A stretch of DNA of 64,000 nucleotides from Natronobacterium texcoconense (GTDB lineage Archaea > Halobacteriota > Halobacteria > Halobacteriales > Natrialbaceae): assembly GCF_900104065.1 (NCBI RefSeq), contig NZ_FNLC01000001.1, positions 1,394,396 through 1,458,395 of the forward strand, given 5' to 3'. The notes under the pieces were generated by a model that saw only the letters and a list, made by a program, of their open reading frames with translations, was not told where the DNA came from and did not search any database. Shown in pieces: positions 1-9,475 of this stretch. Positions within the stretch are counted from its first letter, which is position 1, and each line of letters opens with the position of its first letter. The position numbers and the translations under genes were made by a program.

Positions 1-703
1 CGACGGTGACGTCGTCCTGGGTGCGGCCACGTTCGTGGCGGTAGGCGACGGCGGCGTCGCGGTCCTCGGCCTCCTCGAGTGCTGCCACGAAGTCCTCGAA
101 GTAGCCGCCCTCGGGCGTGACGAACGCTTCGGGGAGTTCGGGGGTGTCGCTTTCGTCCGTGGTCGTCTCCCCACTGCCGTCCGTCGCGACTGGTTCCCGA
201 CGCGGGATCATGTTCGTGCGCTCGTAGGAGCACAGGATCTCGCCAGTCTCGGCGGCCATCCCGCGGGTTCGCCAGGAGACGATGCCGTACTCGGGCCGGG
301 AACTCGAGGTGGCCGTACTGACCACCTCGCTCTCGACGTGGAGTTCGGTGCCGGCGTAGACTGGCGTCCCGGGGAACCGGACGTCGGTGCGCCCGAGGAA
401 GTAACCGCCTTTTTCGCTCAAGTCCTCGACGGTGATACCGAGTGTGGCGGCAGTGAGATAGTCGGGGTGGATGGGTGGTTCGTCGAACCCGCGTGCCTCG
501 GCTGCGTCGGATCGCCAGTAGGCTGGATCGTGATTCAGGGTCTGGCTCATCCATCCCTCGTTGCCGAACTGCGTGAGCGTAAGGCCGGGGTCGTGTTCGA
601 CGACGTCTCCCTCCTCGAAGTCCTCGAAGCAGTTCCCTTTCTCTTTCGTGTCGGCTCGCTCGAGTGCCTGCGAGAACGTCTCCGGGTCCGTCCAGTCAGT
701 CAT
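1..703 (-). CDS. mch: Mesaconyl-CoA hydratase (MaoC-like double hotdog), partial
   Basis: This gene runs off the left edge, so only about 234 N-terminal residues are visible and the C-terminus is missing. The protein begins MTDWTDPETFSQ and continues with MaoC-type hotdog sequence: LTQFGNEGW, then HPDYLTAATLGI, then a VRFPGTPVYAGTEL strand pair. In the methylaspartate cycle this enzyme hydrates mesaconyl-CoA to beta-methylmalyl-CoA. Its ATG overlaps the stop of the upstream methylaspartate ammonia-lyase gene in ATGACTGA, so the two are probably translationally coupled. The assignment rests on both the protein sequence and the neighbouring ammonia-lyase, mutase and CoA-transferase genes. Confidence 0.88.
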   Translation of the reverse strand, partial: MTDWTDPETFSQALERADTKEKGNCFEDFEEGDVVEHDPGLTLTQFGNEGWMSQTLNHDPAYWRSDAAEARGFDEPPIHPDYLTAATLGITVEDLSEKGGYFLGRTDVRFPGTPVYAGTELHVESEVVSTATSSSRPEYGIVSWRTRGMAAETGEILCSYERTNMIPRREPVATDGSGETTTDESDTPELPEAFVTPEGGYFEDFVAALEEAEDRDAAVAYRHERGRTQDDVTV

Positions 704-1973
704 CCGCCGTCACCTCGTCCGTGCTGGATGGTAACTGTTCCCGTTTCCGTCTGGCGATCGTCCGTCGCATCTCGTTCTCGACGATCATGTACCCCTCGTC
801 GAAACCCATTCCGGGCTTTGCGAGTACCTGTGCGGCGTTGGTTGCGAGCGCGACGTGGGCACAGGCCCGCGAGGAGGTTGCAGTCTCGTTGCAGGTGCCG
901 CCGAGGTACGCGCGGGTGTCCGTTCCCTCGCAGTACCGGACTGCCTGGCCGCTGCGGTGGATGCCGCCCAGATCAGGGGTTTTGACCTGCACGAGGTCGG
1001 CAGCGCCCGCGTCGACGAACGCCCGCACGTCCTCGAACGTGTTACACCACTCGTCGGCGACGATATCGACGTCGACGTTCGCGTCGGCTAGTCCCTCGCG
1101 GAGTTCGACCATCGCCGCGATCTGGTCCGCGCGGTTGCCGGCATCCATCGGCCCCTCGATCTGGATCGGGTACGGCGCGGCGGCTTCCTCGAGCGCCGCG
1201 AAGTAGTCGACGACCTCGTCGCGGTCGTACGGCGGGCCGAAGATTTCGCCGATCATCCCGTACACGTCGATGTGGAACCGCGGCTCGTAGCCGTCGGGCC
1301 CGAGTTCCTGCGACCGCTTGGTGAGCCACTCGACGTACTCGAGCAGCGTCTCGCCGTCTTCGCCGATCTTCTCGACGCTGTTGATCAGGGCGTGGGGAAG
1401 CACGGGAACGCCCTTGACGAACATCTTTTCGGTGTTGCTGTAGCGGTCGTCACCGGACTGTCCGAACACTGGAACCGGTTCCGTCGCGGGGTCGGTCCCG
1501 AGTGCGTCGGCCATCACGTCCGTCTTCGTGGCTCCGGTCGCTTCGGCGGCCGCTCCAAGAAGCGACTGCGAGACGCCGTAGCGAATCGCCGTGTGGAGTC
1601 GTTCCCCTTCGACCTCGAGTTCCTCGAGCAGTTCCGCGTTTGCGAGGAACTCGGTCGCGTCTCGCCCCTCGAGTTCGTCGGCGACCGGACCCTCGACGAC
1701 GGGCGCGTACTCCTCGGGCTGGAAGAGTGGATCGCGTCCACCGGCACCGGAGTACTGGACCGCAGCACAGTCGCCGCGGATCGTGGAGCCGTCCTCGAGT
1801 TCGACGTCGACGATGAGCGTCTCGCCGGCTTGCCGGATCTCGTCGAAGCCGTCGGTGACTGGCTCACCGTCGTAGGTGAAGCCGTCCTGCTGTGCTCCCT
1901 GTTTGATCGCGCGCTGGTCGTCGAAGAAGAACCCGGCGTAGCCGGGCGTCGCGTGAATTCCTGTAATCTTCAT
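696..1973 (-). CDS. mal: Methylaspartate ammonia-lyase
   Basis: This 425-aa enolase-superfamily enzyme deaminates threo-3-methylaspartate to mesaconate. It is collinear with the clostridial enzyme. The general base Lys331 lies in VQVKTPDLGG, His194 in VLPHALIN, and the metal ligands fall at Glu273 (IEGPMD) and Asp307 (VADEWC). The N-terminus MKITGIHATPGYAG and the motif GDCAAVQYSGAGGRDP are family hallmarks. The open frame extends much further upstream, but that extension only shadows the mutase gene. I chose the ATG at 1973, just after the mutase stop; an ATG at 1982 that overlaps the mutase end is the alternative. It lies between the mutase subunits and the hydratase in one minus-strand operon. 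Confidence 0.95.
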   Translation of the reverse strand: MKITGIHATPGYAGFFFDDQRAIKQGAQQDGFTYDGEPVTDGFDEIRQAGETLIVDVELEDGSTIRGDCAAVQYSGAGGRDPLFQPEEYAPVVEGPVADELEGRDATEFLANAELLEELEVEGERLHTAIRYGVSQSLLGAAAEATGATKTDVMADALGTDPATEPVPVFGQSGDDRYSNTEKMFVKGVPVLPHALINSVEKIGEDGETLLEYVEWLTKRSQELGPDGYEPRFHIDVYGMIGEIFGPPYDRDEVVDYFAALEEAAAPYPIQIEGPMDAGNRADQIAAMVELREGLADANVDVDIVADEWCNTFEDVRAFVDAGAADLVQVKTPDLGGIHRSGQAVRYCEGTDTRAYLGGTCNETATSSRACAHVALATNAAQVLAKPGMGFDEGYMIVENEMRRTIARRKREQLPSSTDEVTADD

Positions 1974-1974
1974 G

Positions 1975-3417
1975 TTAGGCATCCCCCTGTGGCGGGTGTG
2001 GTCGGCCGATGAGCTTTCCGTCGCTGATCGCGTCGACGTCGTCCGCGACCATCCGGAACGACTGGTCGCGTCCTTCGGTGTCGGCGCGTCGCGAGAGTCG
2101 TGCCTTGTGGATCTCCTTGATGTCGTCGTCCATCTCGAGGTCGGCCCACTCGAAGATGCGGACGCGACCGTCGTCGTCGCGGGCGGGAAGGACGGCTCCC
2201 TTCGCACTGTCGCTGGGGGCGAAGGGGACGTCCAGCGCGCCGGAGTCGAAGGCCCGGATCGTTCCCTGGACGACGTCGCCGTCGCCGTGCTCGAAGATGG
2301 TATCCATCAGACACCGCGTCTCGCGCTCGATGAGGTCCTGTTCCTCCGCGATGCCGTCGATGTCGATGTTCTGTTCGATCGCCATGTCGATGACCTGTCG
2401 CGTCGTGCGCAGGCCGGAGGCGTTTGCCTCCTTGGTCGGCACCCCCTGGAACTCCTGTGGAGACTTGGTGATGACCTTGTCCGGCTGGGCAATCGCAGCG
2501 GTCATCCCGCCGAGGCTGATGACGCCGTTGGCGCGGGCCTCGTCCGGCGGGAAGCCGCCCATCCACTCGTGGAAGACGGTCGTGACGACGACCTCGTCGG
2601 GGAGGTACTCGTCGCCCAGTTTCTGCAGGGCGTTCAGGGCAGCGACGTCCTGAACGACGTTACCGACCTGCCCGTAGCCGAGCGTGATCGAGCGCACGCC
2701 CTGTGTGGCGGCGAGCTGTCCCTCGACGATCATGATCGCGATCGCGATCGATGGCGGGACGAGCGTTCCCGTGAGCGGGCCGAACGGTTCGCGGTTGATC
2801 CGCACACCCCGTTCCGTGTACGCGCCCGCGAGTCGATCCACGAACTGCCACTTCTCGATGGTCTCCTCGAGCCCGTGGCGTTTCGTGTACGGGATGTTGT
2901 ACGAGATCGGCCCACCCTCGAAGCTCTGGAAGCCGCCAGCGAAGGTGATCGCCGCGAGCAGTCGTGCGTCGGGCGTGCCGTGGCGCACCTCGATCGGTGC
3001 CTCGATCGAATCGATCAACTCGCGACAGCCGTCGACCCCGTGGTTGACCGCGGGGAAGCCGTTGAGGGTGTCCTCGCCCGTCTCGCGGGCCTTCTCGAGG
3101 CCCTCCTGAGCTTTCCCGTACTCGTTGTCGCGCGTGTAGGAGTCGATAGTCGTCGGCAAGAGGTCGGCCTTTCCCTCCCCGTGGAGGTACTCGAGCAACT
3201 CGATCTGGTCGTCGAGCCGTGGAACGCCGGCCCGCGGCTGCAAGAGCGGCTTGTCGGCCGACTCGAGGACGTCGGCGAACCGCTTGTGGGCGGGAAGCGA
3301 CTCGTGGTACGCGATCGCGTCCTCGAAGTCGACCTCGCTTCCGGTCGGCCAGCCGGACCGGATCTCTTCGTCGATACGCCGTAGCTCGTCGGATGGAATA
3401 CGTTCGTCTCGTATCAT
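1975..3417 (-). CDS. mamB: Glutamate mutase (methylaspartate mutase) epsilon subunit
   Basis: This 480-aa catalytic TIM-barrel subunit of the adenosylcobalamin-dependent glutamate mutase interconverts glutamate and 3-methylaspartate. Family sequence is visible throughout, including QPRAGVPRLDDQIELL, NGFPAVNHGVDGCRELI and EVRHGTPDARLLAA near the N-terminal third, and GGFQSFEGGPISYNIPY near the middle. The length is normal for the family. The ATG directly follows the TAG stop of the small cobalamin-binding subunit (TAGATG), which implies coupled translation in the fixed order sigma, epsilon, ammonia-lyase, hydratase. Also known as glmE. Confidence 0.95.
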   Translation of the reverse strand: MIRDERIPSDELRRIDEEIRSGWPTGSEVDFEDAIAYHESLPAHKRFADVLESADKPLLQPRAGVPRLDDQIELLEYLHGEGKADLLPTTIDSYTRDNEYGKAQEGLEKARETGEDTLNGFPAVNHGVDGCRELIDSIEAPIEVRHGTPDARLLAAITFAGGFQSFEGGPISYNIPYTKRHGLEETIEKWQFVDRLAGAYTERGVRINREPFGPLTGTLVPPSIAIAIMIVEGQLAATQGVRSITLGYGQVGNVVQDVAALNALQKLGDEYLPDEVVVTTVFHEWMGGFPPDEARANGVISLGGMTAAIAQPDKVITKSPQEFQGVPTKEANASGLRTTRQVIDMAIEQNIDIDGIAEEQDLIERETRCLMDTIFEHGDGDVVQGTIRAFDSGALDVPFAPSDSAKGAVLPARDDDGRVRIFEWADLEMDDDIKEIHKARLSRRADTEGRDQSFRMVADDVDAISDGKLIGRPHPPQGDA

Positions 3418-3858
3418 CTAGGAAGTGATAGTAGCACGCTCCGACTCGGTCGGTGTGATCTCGAGGTCCTGTCGCAGGGCGGCGATTGCTTCCTCGGGGT
3501 CGGTTTCGGAGTCGAAGACGCGGTCGAAACCGAGCTCCTGGAACGTTCGCCGGGTCTGCTCGAAGTCGTCCTGTCCGACGGCGAGGTTGCCGCCGATGTA
3601 GGTGACGGCGTCGACGTCGGCCGCTTCCAGGACCTCGTGGAATCCCTGACAGTCCTGCTCGGCGTGGCCGTAGAGCGAGGATACCAGTACAGCCTCCGCG
3701 TCGTGTGCTACTGCTGCCTCGGCGAACTCCTGCTGGGAAGTCTGGACGCCGAGGTTGACGACGTCGAAGCCGGCTGCACTGAACGCCTGCTCTAGGATCG
3801 TAATGCCAACGACGTGAGCGTCGGAACCGATCACGCCGAGGACGACCGTTCTGGGCAT
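3418..3858 (-). CDS. mamA: Glutamate mutase sigma subunit (B12-binding)
   Basis: This 146-aa Rossmann-like cobalamin-binding subunit carries the base-off/His-on signature: Asp13, His15 and Gly18 in GSDAHVVG, where the His replaces dimethylbenzimidazole on cobalt. Further B12-domain motifs are LVSSLYGHAEQDC and TYIGGNLAVGQ. I start it at the ATG at 3858 (MPRTVVLGVIGSD) because nine extra residues from an upstream in-frame ATG are not seen in the family. It is the first gene of the minus-strand methylaspartate-cycle operon and faces the CoA-transferase gene across a 156-bp AT-rich divergent promoter region. Also known as glmS or mutS in the mutase literature. Confidence 0.94.
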   Translation of the reverse strand: MPRTVVLGVIGSDAHVVGITILEQAFSAAGFDVVNLGVQTSQQEFAEAAVAHDAEAVLVSSLYGHAEQDCQGFHEVLEAADVDAVTYIGGNLAVGQDDFEQTRRTFQELGFDRVFDSETDPEEAIAALRQDLEITPTESERATITS

Positions 3859-4014
3859 CGTGTGCAGAACCATGAGGAATCGCACTATAAAGTTAATGAT
3901 CTTCCATGATAATATTCCTTAATGACCCTTCATCACCCCCATTGACATGCAGCCACACCATCATTATTAATAGTAAAGGTTTTTGCGGCTATCGGCAGAA
4001 GCGAGAATACCTTC
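3859..4014. promoter_or_regulatory. Divergent promoter region of the methylaspartate-cycle cluster
   Basis: This 156-bp spacer is markedly AT-rich against its flanks. It contains TATA-like stretches on both strands, for example TTATTAATAGT near 3963-3973 about 45 bp before the CoA-transferase ATG. On the other strand there are AT-rich blocks near 3885-3925 ahead of the mutase small-subunit gene. One shared control region for both transcripts is inferred from the head-to-head arrangement. Confidence 0.55.
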
Positions 4015-5220
4015 ATGATCGATGGTAAAGATTCGGGCTCCACTGACGGGGGCGCGCTCTCGAACCTACGGGTGCTCGACCTGACGCAGGTGCTGGCCGG
4101 ACCGTACTGTACGATGTTGCTCGCGGACCTGGGTGCAGACGTGGTCAAGATCGAGCGACCGGGCGGCGATCTCATCCGATCGAACCCACCGTTCGTCGAC
4201 GATGCGGACGAAGAAGCCTACGGCGGCTACTTCCAGAGTGTCAACCGCGGAAAGCGAAGCATCGAACTCGACTTCAACGAGGAGGCCGACCGCGAGGACT
4301 TCCTCTCGCTCGTCGAGGAGGCAGATATCGTCGTCGAGAACTACCGGTCCGGGACGATGGAGAAGTACGACCTCGGCTACGAAACCCTCCGTGAGTACAA
4401 CCCACAGCTCATCTACTCCTCGATCCGTGGCTTCGGCGATCCACGCACCGGCGAGACCGAACGGCAAGGCCAACCCTCGTTCGACCTCATCGCGCAGGCA
4501 CTCGGCGGCGTCATGGAGATCACCGGCCAGGAAGACGGGCCACCGACGAAAGTCGGTCCCGGCATCGGCGACCTCTTTACCGCGACGCTTAACTGCATCG
4601 GCATCCTCGCGGCCGTCAACCACCGCGAACAGACCGGCGAGGGCCAGTACGTCGACACCGGGATGTACGACGCCATGATCAGCATGACCGAACGCGCGAT
4701 CTACCAGCAGTCCTACACTGGCGAGCCCCCGACCCGACGGGGCAACTCCCACCCGACGCTGTTTCCCTACAACGCCTTCGAGACGGCAGACGGCTACGCC
4801 GTCGTCGCCGCCTTCGGCACCAACCACTGGACGGAAGTCTGTGCCGCAATGGACCGCCAGGACCTCGCCGACGAGTACCCGACCGCCGCGGACCGTCTCG
4901 AACACCGCGAGTACCTGCGCGACCAGATCGCCGACTGGGCCCTCGAGCGGACGACCGACGAACTAGTCGACGCACTCGAGGGTCGCGTCCCGGTCGCGCC
5001 GGTCCAGAACACCGAGGAGATCTTCGACGATCCGCACGTCCACGCTCGTGACATGCTCGTGCCGGTCGAACAGCCCGGTTCGGGTGAGGACGTCGAAATC
5101 GCGGGATCGCCGATCAAGATGACCGAAACGCCACCCGAGCCGCGGGGTCGAGCGCCGCTGCTGGACGAACACCGGGAGGAAGTGCTGGGGGAGAAAGCGG
5201 AGACGGCCGCGGACGATTGA
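4015..5220 (+). CDS. mct: Succinyl-CoA:mesaconate CoA-transferase (CaiB/BaiF family)
   Basis: This 401-aa class III CoA-transferase has the family N-terminus LRVLDLTQVLAGPYCTMLLA, a KIERPGGDLIR loop, and the catalytic aspartate Asp186 in VGPGIGDLFTA, which forms the acyl anhydride. CaiB-family enzymes serve many acids. The assignment to mesaconate activation comes from the divergent mutase, ammonia-lyase and hydratase operon, which makes and consumes mesaconate and mesaconyl-CoA. The length is normal. A related formyl- or carnitine-CoA-transferase role would be possible if the context were ignored. Confidence 0.86.
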   Translation: MIDGKDSGSTDGGALSNLRVLDLTQVLAGPYCTMLLADLGADVVKIERPGGDLIRSNPPFVDDADEEAYGGYFQSVNRGKRSIELDFNEEADREDFLSLVEEADIVVENYRSGTMEKYDLGYETLREYNPQLIYSSIRGFGDPRTGETERQGQPSFDLIAQALGGVMEITGQEDGPPTKVGPGIGDLFTATLNCIGILAAVNHREQTGEGQYVDTGMYDAMISMTERAIYQQSYTGEPPTRRGNSHPTLFPYNAFETADGYAVVAAFGTNHWTEVCAAMDRQDLADEYPTAADRLEHREYLRDQIADWALERTTDELVDALEGRVPVAPVQNTEEIFDDPHVHARDMLVPVEQPGSGEDVEIAGSPIKMTETPPEPRGRAPLLDEHREEVLGEKAETAADD

Positions 5221-5434
5221 CCACGGTTCGATCGATTTCGCATTCGTTTGCTGGTAGTTCGGGAACCAGACCTCGTCTCGTTGCTCGAGTCATCAATCGA
5301 GAGGGTGATTCCGCCGCGCCGGATGCGTACCTCGGTGACTGTCTCGTAGTCGCAGTTGGACGGATTCCGACTGGTGCTCGATTGCCTCGCCGACCACTGG
5401 TTTCATAGTGTGACAATTCGAGGCATCGAGTATC

Positions 5435-8400
5435 ATGAGTCAGGCGACGCTCTCGCATCGGCCGTACACGAACTCGAATCTTTTCTCCGGCCACTACCTC
5501 GACGAGCGCGTACAGGACCGCGAAGAGTGGGACTGCGACGAAGCGGCACGAGCCGCGATGGACGAACTCGAGGATCTGTACGAACTCGAGTCCGACCTCG
5601 TCTCTGGGTACGCCGAAGACCCGTTGATCGACAACTGGATAGACGAGGTGCTCGACGTACTTGGATTCGGGACGAACGTCGAGACGACGCTGCCCGACGG
5701 CGGTGGTTACGTCGACGCGTTGCTGTTCGAGGACACGGAGTCGCGGCGGGACGCCGCCGAAGTCTACCTGAGTACGGAAGACACGACGGATCTATTCGAA
5801 CGCGGCGTGGGTCTCGTCGAAGCCAAACAGTGGGACGCTGACTTCACGACCCGGTTCAGTGAGCAGCGACCCTACCGCAACGCCTCTCACCAGATCAAAC
5901 ACTACCTCGAGCGGACGCCGGAGAACATCCAGTGGGGTATTCTCACGAACGGGCGCAAGTGGCGACTGTACGGGACGAAAGACTACGAGACCCAGACCTA
6001 CTACGAGGTTGACCTGCCGGAACTGCTCGAGAAGGGCGACCTCGAGGCGTTCAAATATTTCTACGCCTTCTTCCGACCGGAGGCGTTCCGCGAGGGGTCG
6101 GGGTCGACGTTCCTAGATTCTGTTCGTTCCGAGAGCGAGACCGTCGCCCAGGAACTCGGTGAGGACCTGCAGGATAACGTCTTCACGGCAGTCCGGGTGC
6201 TCGGTCGCGGGTTCGTCGAGTCGAACGATCTCGATATCGATCCCGAGAACGACGAGGCACTCGCGGAGTTGAAAGAGCAGTCGCTCGTCTTGCTCTACCG
6301 GTTGATGTTCGTCCTCTACGCGGAATCGCGGGGATTGATCCATCCCGAAGGAGGTGATGCGGTCACCGAGTACGAGGACAACTTCAGCTTAGACGAGTTA
6401 CGCCTCGAGATTCACGACGAGATCGGCGAGGTCGACGACGGCTTCGACGAAGCCTACAGCGAACACTCGACGACGATGTGGAGTCGGCTCGAGGACCTGT
6501 TCCGACTGGTCGACGAGGGCGAGGAGTCGCTGGGCATTCCGCCGTACAATGGTGGCCTGTTCAACCGCGAGGAACACGAGTTCCTGACGGAAAACGAGGT
6601 GAGCAACCGGTATCTCGCGGAGGTCATCTACCGGATTTCGACGACCGAGAACGACGAGGGTCGGTACGTGCTGGCCGACTACGCGGATCTGGATACGCGA
6701 CACCTGGGAAGCGTCTACGAGGGGCTGTTAGAGCACCAGTTCCGGATCGCGCCGGAGGCGTACGCGGCGGTCGCCGAGGACGGCGGCCAGGTCTGGAAAC
6801 CCGCGACGGAGGTGTCAGTTGCGGACGCCGTGGAAACGGTCGACGAAGGCGGCCTGTACGTGGTCAACGACGAGGGCGAGCGCAAGGCCACGGGAGCGTA
6901 CTACACGCCCGACTATGTAGTGACCTACATCGTCGAGGAAACGGTCGATCCGTTGATCGACGAGATCCGCGAAGATCTACAGGAGCAGGGCTTCGAGCCG
7001 GGAACACACGAGTATCTCGGTGCGTTCTACCGGCGGGTACTGGATCTGAAGATTCTCGACCCCGCGATGGGCAGCGGCCACTTCCTCACACGGGCGACGG
7101 AGTATCTCGCCCAGCAGGTGATGGAAGAGGTACGCGATATCGAGGAGGCGACGGCGTTCGACGAGCAACGGGTACGCCGCGACGTCGCGAAGGAGTGTAT
7201 CTACGGCGTCGACCTGAACGGCATGGCGGTCGAACTCGCCAAGCTCTCGATGTGGCTCGAGACGCTGTCGGCCGACCAGCCACTGGCGTTCCTCGATCAC
7301 CACCTGAAGGCGGGGAACTCGCTCGTAGGGTCGGACGTGACCGACGTGCTCTCGAGCGACGCCGAGGAAAACGGCGGTCAGCTAACCCTCCAGCAGGCGC
7401 TGGCTCGCGTTCGTCAGGATACCCTCGAGCACGTGATGGAACGGATGCAGGAGTTGCTCGAGATCGACAACGAGACGCTCGAGGACGTTAAGTCGATGGA
7501 AGAAATCTACGACGAGGTCCGCAGTGATCCGTTCTACCAGCGACTGTTCGAGTTGACGAACGTGCATACTGCAGAACGGTTCGATCTGGACGTTCCGGAG
7601 GGAGCCTACGAACGGATGGCTCGAGCGATCGACGACGAGGACGAGTGGGATGACGTTCGGGAGGAAGACTGGTTCCAGACCGCCCAGGAGATGGCCGGTG
7701 GAGAGGCGTTTTTCCACTGGGAGTTGGAGTATCCAGAGGTGTTTTTCGACGAGAATGGGGAGAAGCAGGAGGATGCTGGATTCGATGCGGTGATTGGGAA
7801 TCCACCCTGGGTCGACGTAAAAGGGTTACGAGACCCCGAAGTTCTCTTCGAGCTGTTTGATACCAGTTTCAATAGAGTGAATATTTATGCTGCGTTTATC
7901 GAGCGGTCGACGACGCTGTTAGGGCCTGATTCGGAGTTCGGATTCATTACTCCGAACTCCTATCTGACTCAGAGCTCGTATCAACCGCTCCGAAAACATA
8001 TTTTGGATAACCATAGTATCGAGACAATTGTCCGTCTTCCCGATGGAATCTTCTCAAATGTCACGATGGAGACGGCAATCTTACTCACACAAACTGGCCA
8101 AAACGGAATTGATACTGTCGATACGATACGGTTTCCACGTGATGTTGAAATCGCCGATATTCCTGAACCAGTTGCCGATGTATACGAGACAGACGTCAGT
8201 TGGTGGAGGGAGACGGACGACCTAATATTCGATATTTTCACATCCGACTCTGAACGGCGAGTCATACAGCGAATCGAAGCGACAGATGTTGTGATTGGGG
8301 ATGAGTTTGAGTCGTGTTTGGGACTTACGCCATACGATAAACATCAAGGACACACCGAAGAGCAAATCGAAAATCGGGTCTTTCATTCAGACGAGAAGGA

Positions 8401-9466
8401 AACAGACCAGCACTATCCGATCACGACGGGAGAAGGGATCAACCGATATCGATTGACGTGGGAAGGTGGCGAGTGGATAAAATACGGGGACTGGTTAGGT
8501 TCAGAACGAGAGAAACGATTCTTCACTAAACCTCGTTGTGTCATTCGTCAGATCGTTTCAACGGAGGGACGTGGTATTTATGCCGCCTACTCAGATATTG
8601 AACTTTTCCACACGCAAGTTGGATTCGTTCTGCTCCCGAAAGGAGACGAGAACGCTGAAGAACGAGCTAAATCCCTCACAGCGATTATTAATTCGAAGCT
8701 AATGACATTCTACCACCGTAAGCGGTTCCTCGACGAAAACAAAGATACGTTCCAGAAAATTCTGATTCAAGACGCTGTGGACTTCCCGCTTCCCATAGGA
8801 TACCACCATCCAGATTTGGTTGAGAATGCGGAGAAGATGGAACAACTCGTCGCCGATTACGATTCTCTCAACCTCGATTTGCTTGATCATCTTGGCTCCT
8901 ATTCGGAGGGCCAAACCCTCTCTGACGTTGGTTTTTCTCAGCCCCCAGAAGGAGCCGCCGACTCCATCCTCACCGACACCGCCGAGGACCGCGAGAACCT
9001 TCGGGTCGGGACCTGCGAAGTCATCCGGGAGTCCCCCACGTCCCTCGAGATCAGACTCACGGCCCGCTACAAACCGGAAGACGAAGACGAGTACGAAACC
9101 GACCAGTGGGGGTACACCGAGACCGAACCGCTTCCGGCGCTGCGGATTTCGGATCTCACCGAAACCGAGGCCGACCTGATCGAGACCTTCGTCCCCGTCG
9201 CCGTCGACGAGGCCGGCGGCTTCGCTGACTTCCGCGAGACCGCCACGAAGACCAACTCGCTCGTCGATCGCCTCCGGAAACTCACCCTCCCCGCCGTCGA
9301 CGACGTCCGCGACGGCCTCGAGAGCTATCTCGAGACCAAAGCGCGCGCCGAGGAACTCGAGGAGAAGATCGAGAAGACCGACGAGTTGATCGACGAGATC
9401 GTCTACGAGTTGTACGGGCTAACCGACGAAGAAATCGAAATAGTCGAAGAGGCGGTCAAAGAGTAG
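5435..9466 (+). CDS. Single-chain type IIG/IIL-like restriction-modification enzyme
   Basis: This 1343-aa protein fuses nuclease, methyltransferase and DNA-recognition parts. An HsdR-like N-terminal nuclease domain shows Asp94 (YVDALLF) and Glu129-x-Lys131 (VEAKQW), a PD-(D/E)xK pattern. The adenine-methyltransferase core has the SAM motif DPAMGSGHFL at about 542 and the catalytic NPPW at about 789. A TaqI/Eco57I-type specificity region follows, and the end is charged coiled coil. Codons from about 7790 to 8940 (residues about 785-1170) are visibly richer in A and T than both flanks, suggesting replacement of the recognition region. There is no separate S or R gene nearby. A phage-defence role is expected; the target site cannot be read from the sequence. 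BREX PglX is less likely because other BREX genes are absent. Confidence 0.85.
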   Translation: MSQATLSHRPYTNSNLFSGHYLDERVQDREEWDCDEAARAAMDELEDLYELESDLVSGYAEDPLIDNWIDEVLDVLGFGTNVETTLPDGGGYVDALLFEDTESRRDAAEVYLSTEDTTDLFERGVGLVEAKQWDADFTTRFSEQRPYRNASHQIKHYLERTPENIQWGILTNGRKWRLYGTKDYETQTYYEVDLPELLEKGDLEAFKYFYAFFRPEAFREGSGSTFLDSVRSESETVAQELGEDLQDNVFTAVRVLGRGFVESNDLDIDPENDEALAELKEQSLVLLYRLMFVLYAESRGLIHPEGGDAVTEYEDNFSLDELRLEIHDEIGEVDDGFDEAYSEHSTTMWSRLEDLFRLVDEGEESLGIPPYNGGLFNREEHEFLTENEVSNRYLAEVIYRISTTENDEGRYVLADYADLDTRHLGSVYEGLLEHQFRIAPEAYAAVAEDGGQVWKPATEVSVADAVETVDEGGLYVVNDEGERKATGAYYTPDYVVTYIVEETVDPLIDEIREDLQEQGFEPGTHEYLGAFYRRVLDLKILDPAMGSGHFLTRATEYLAQQVMEEVRDIEEATAFDEQRVRRDVAKECIYGVDLNGMAVELAKLSMWLETLSADQPLAFLDHHLKAGNSLVGSDVTDVLSSDAEENGGQLTLQQALARVRQDTLEHVMERMQELLEIDNETLEDVKSMEEIYDEVRSDPFYQRLFELTNVHTAERFDLDVPEGAYERMARAIDDEDEWDDVREEDWFQTAQEMAGGEAFFHWELEYPEVFFDENGEKQEDAGFDAVIGNPPWVDVKGLRDPEVLFELFDTSFNRVNIYAAFIERSTTLLGPDSEFGFITPNSYLTQSSYQPLRKHILDNHSIETIVRLPDGIFSNVTMETAILLTQTGQNGIDTVDTIRFPRDVEIADIPEPVADVYETDVSWWRETDDLIFDIFTSDSERRVIQRIEATDVVIGDEFESCLGLTPYDKHQGHTEEQIENRVFHSDEKETDQHYPITTGEGINRYRLTWEGGEWIKYGDWLGSEREKRFFTKPRCVIRQIVSTEGRGIYAAYSDIELFHTQVGFVLLPKGDENAEERAKSLTAIINSKLMTFYHRKRFLDENKDTFQKILIQDAVDFPLPIGYHHPDLVENAEKMEQLVADYDSLNLDLLDHLGSYSEGQTLSDVGFSQPPEGAADSILTDTAEDRENLRVGTCEVIRESPTSLEIRLTARYKPEDEDEYETDQWGYTETEPLPALRISDLTETEADLIETFVPVAVDEAGGFADFRETATKTNSLVDRLRKLTLPAVDDVRDGLESYLETKARAEELEEKIEKTDELIDEIVYELYGLTDEEIEIVEEAVKE

Positions 9467-9475
9467 TACTCGAAT

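Noticed and set aside
1972..3384. 470-codon plus-strand frame opposite the mutase epsilon gene
   Set aside because: It mirrors a certain gene; its translation lacks any family motif and is the usual GC-rich antisense shadow.
5217..5408. 63-codon plus-strand frame between the CoA-transferase and restriction enzyme genes
   Set aside because: No start signal, no motif; starts within the stop of the previous gene.
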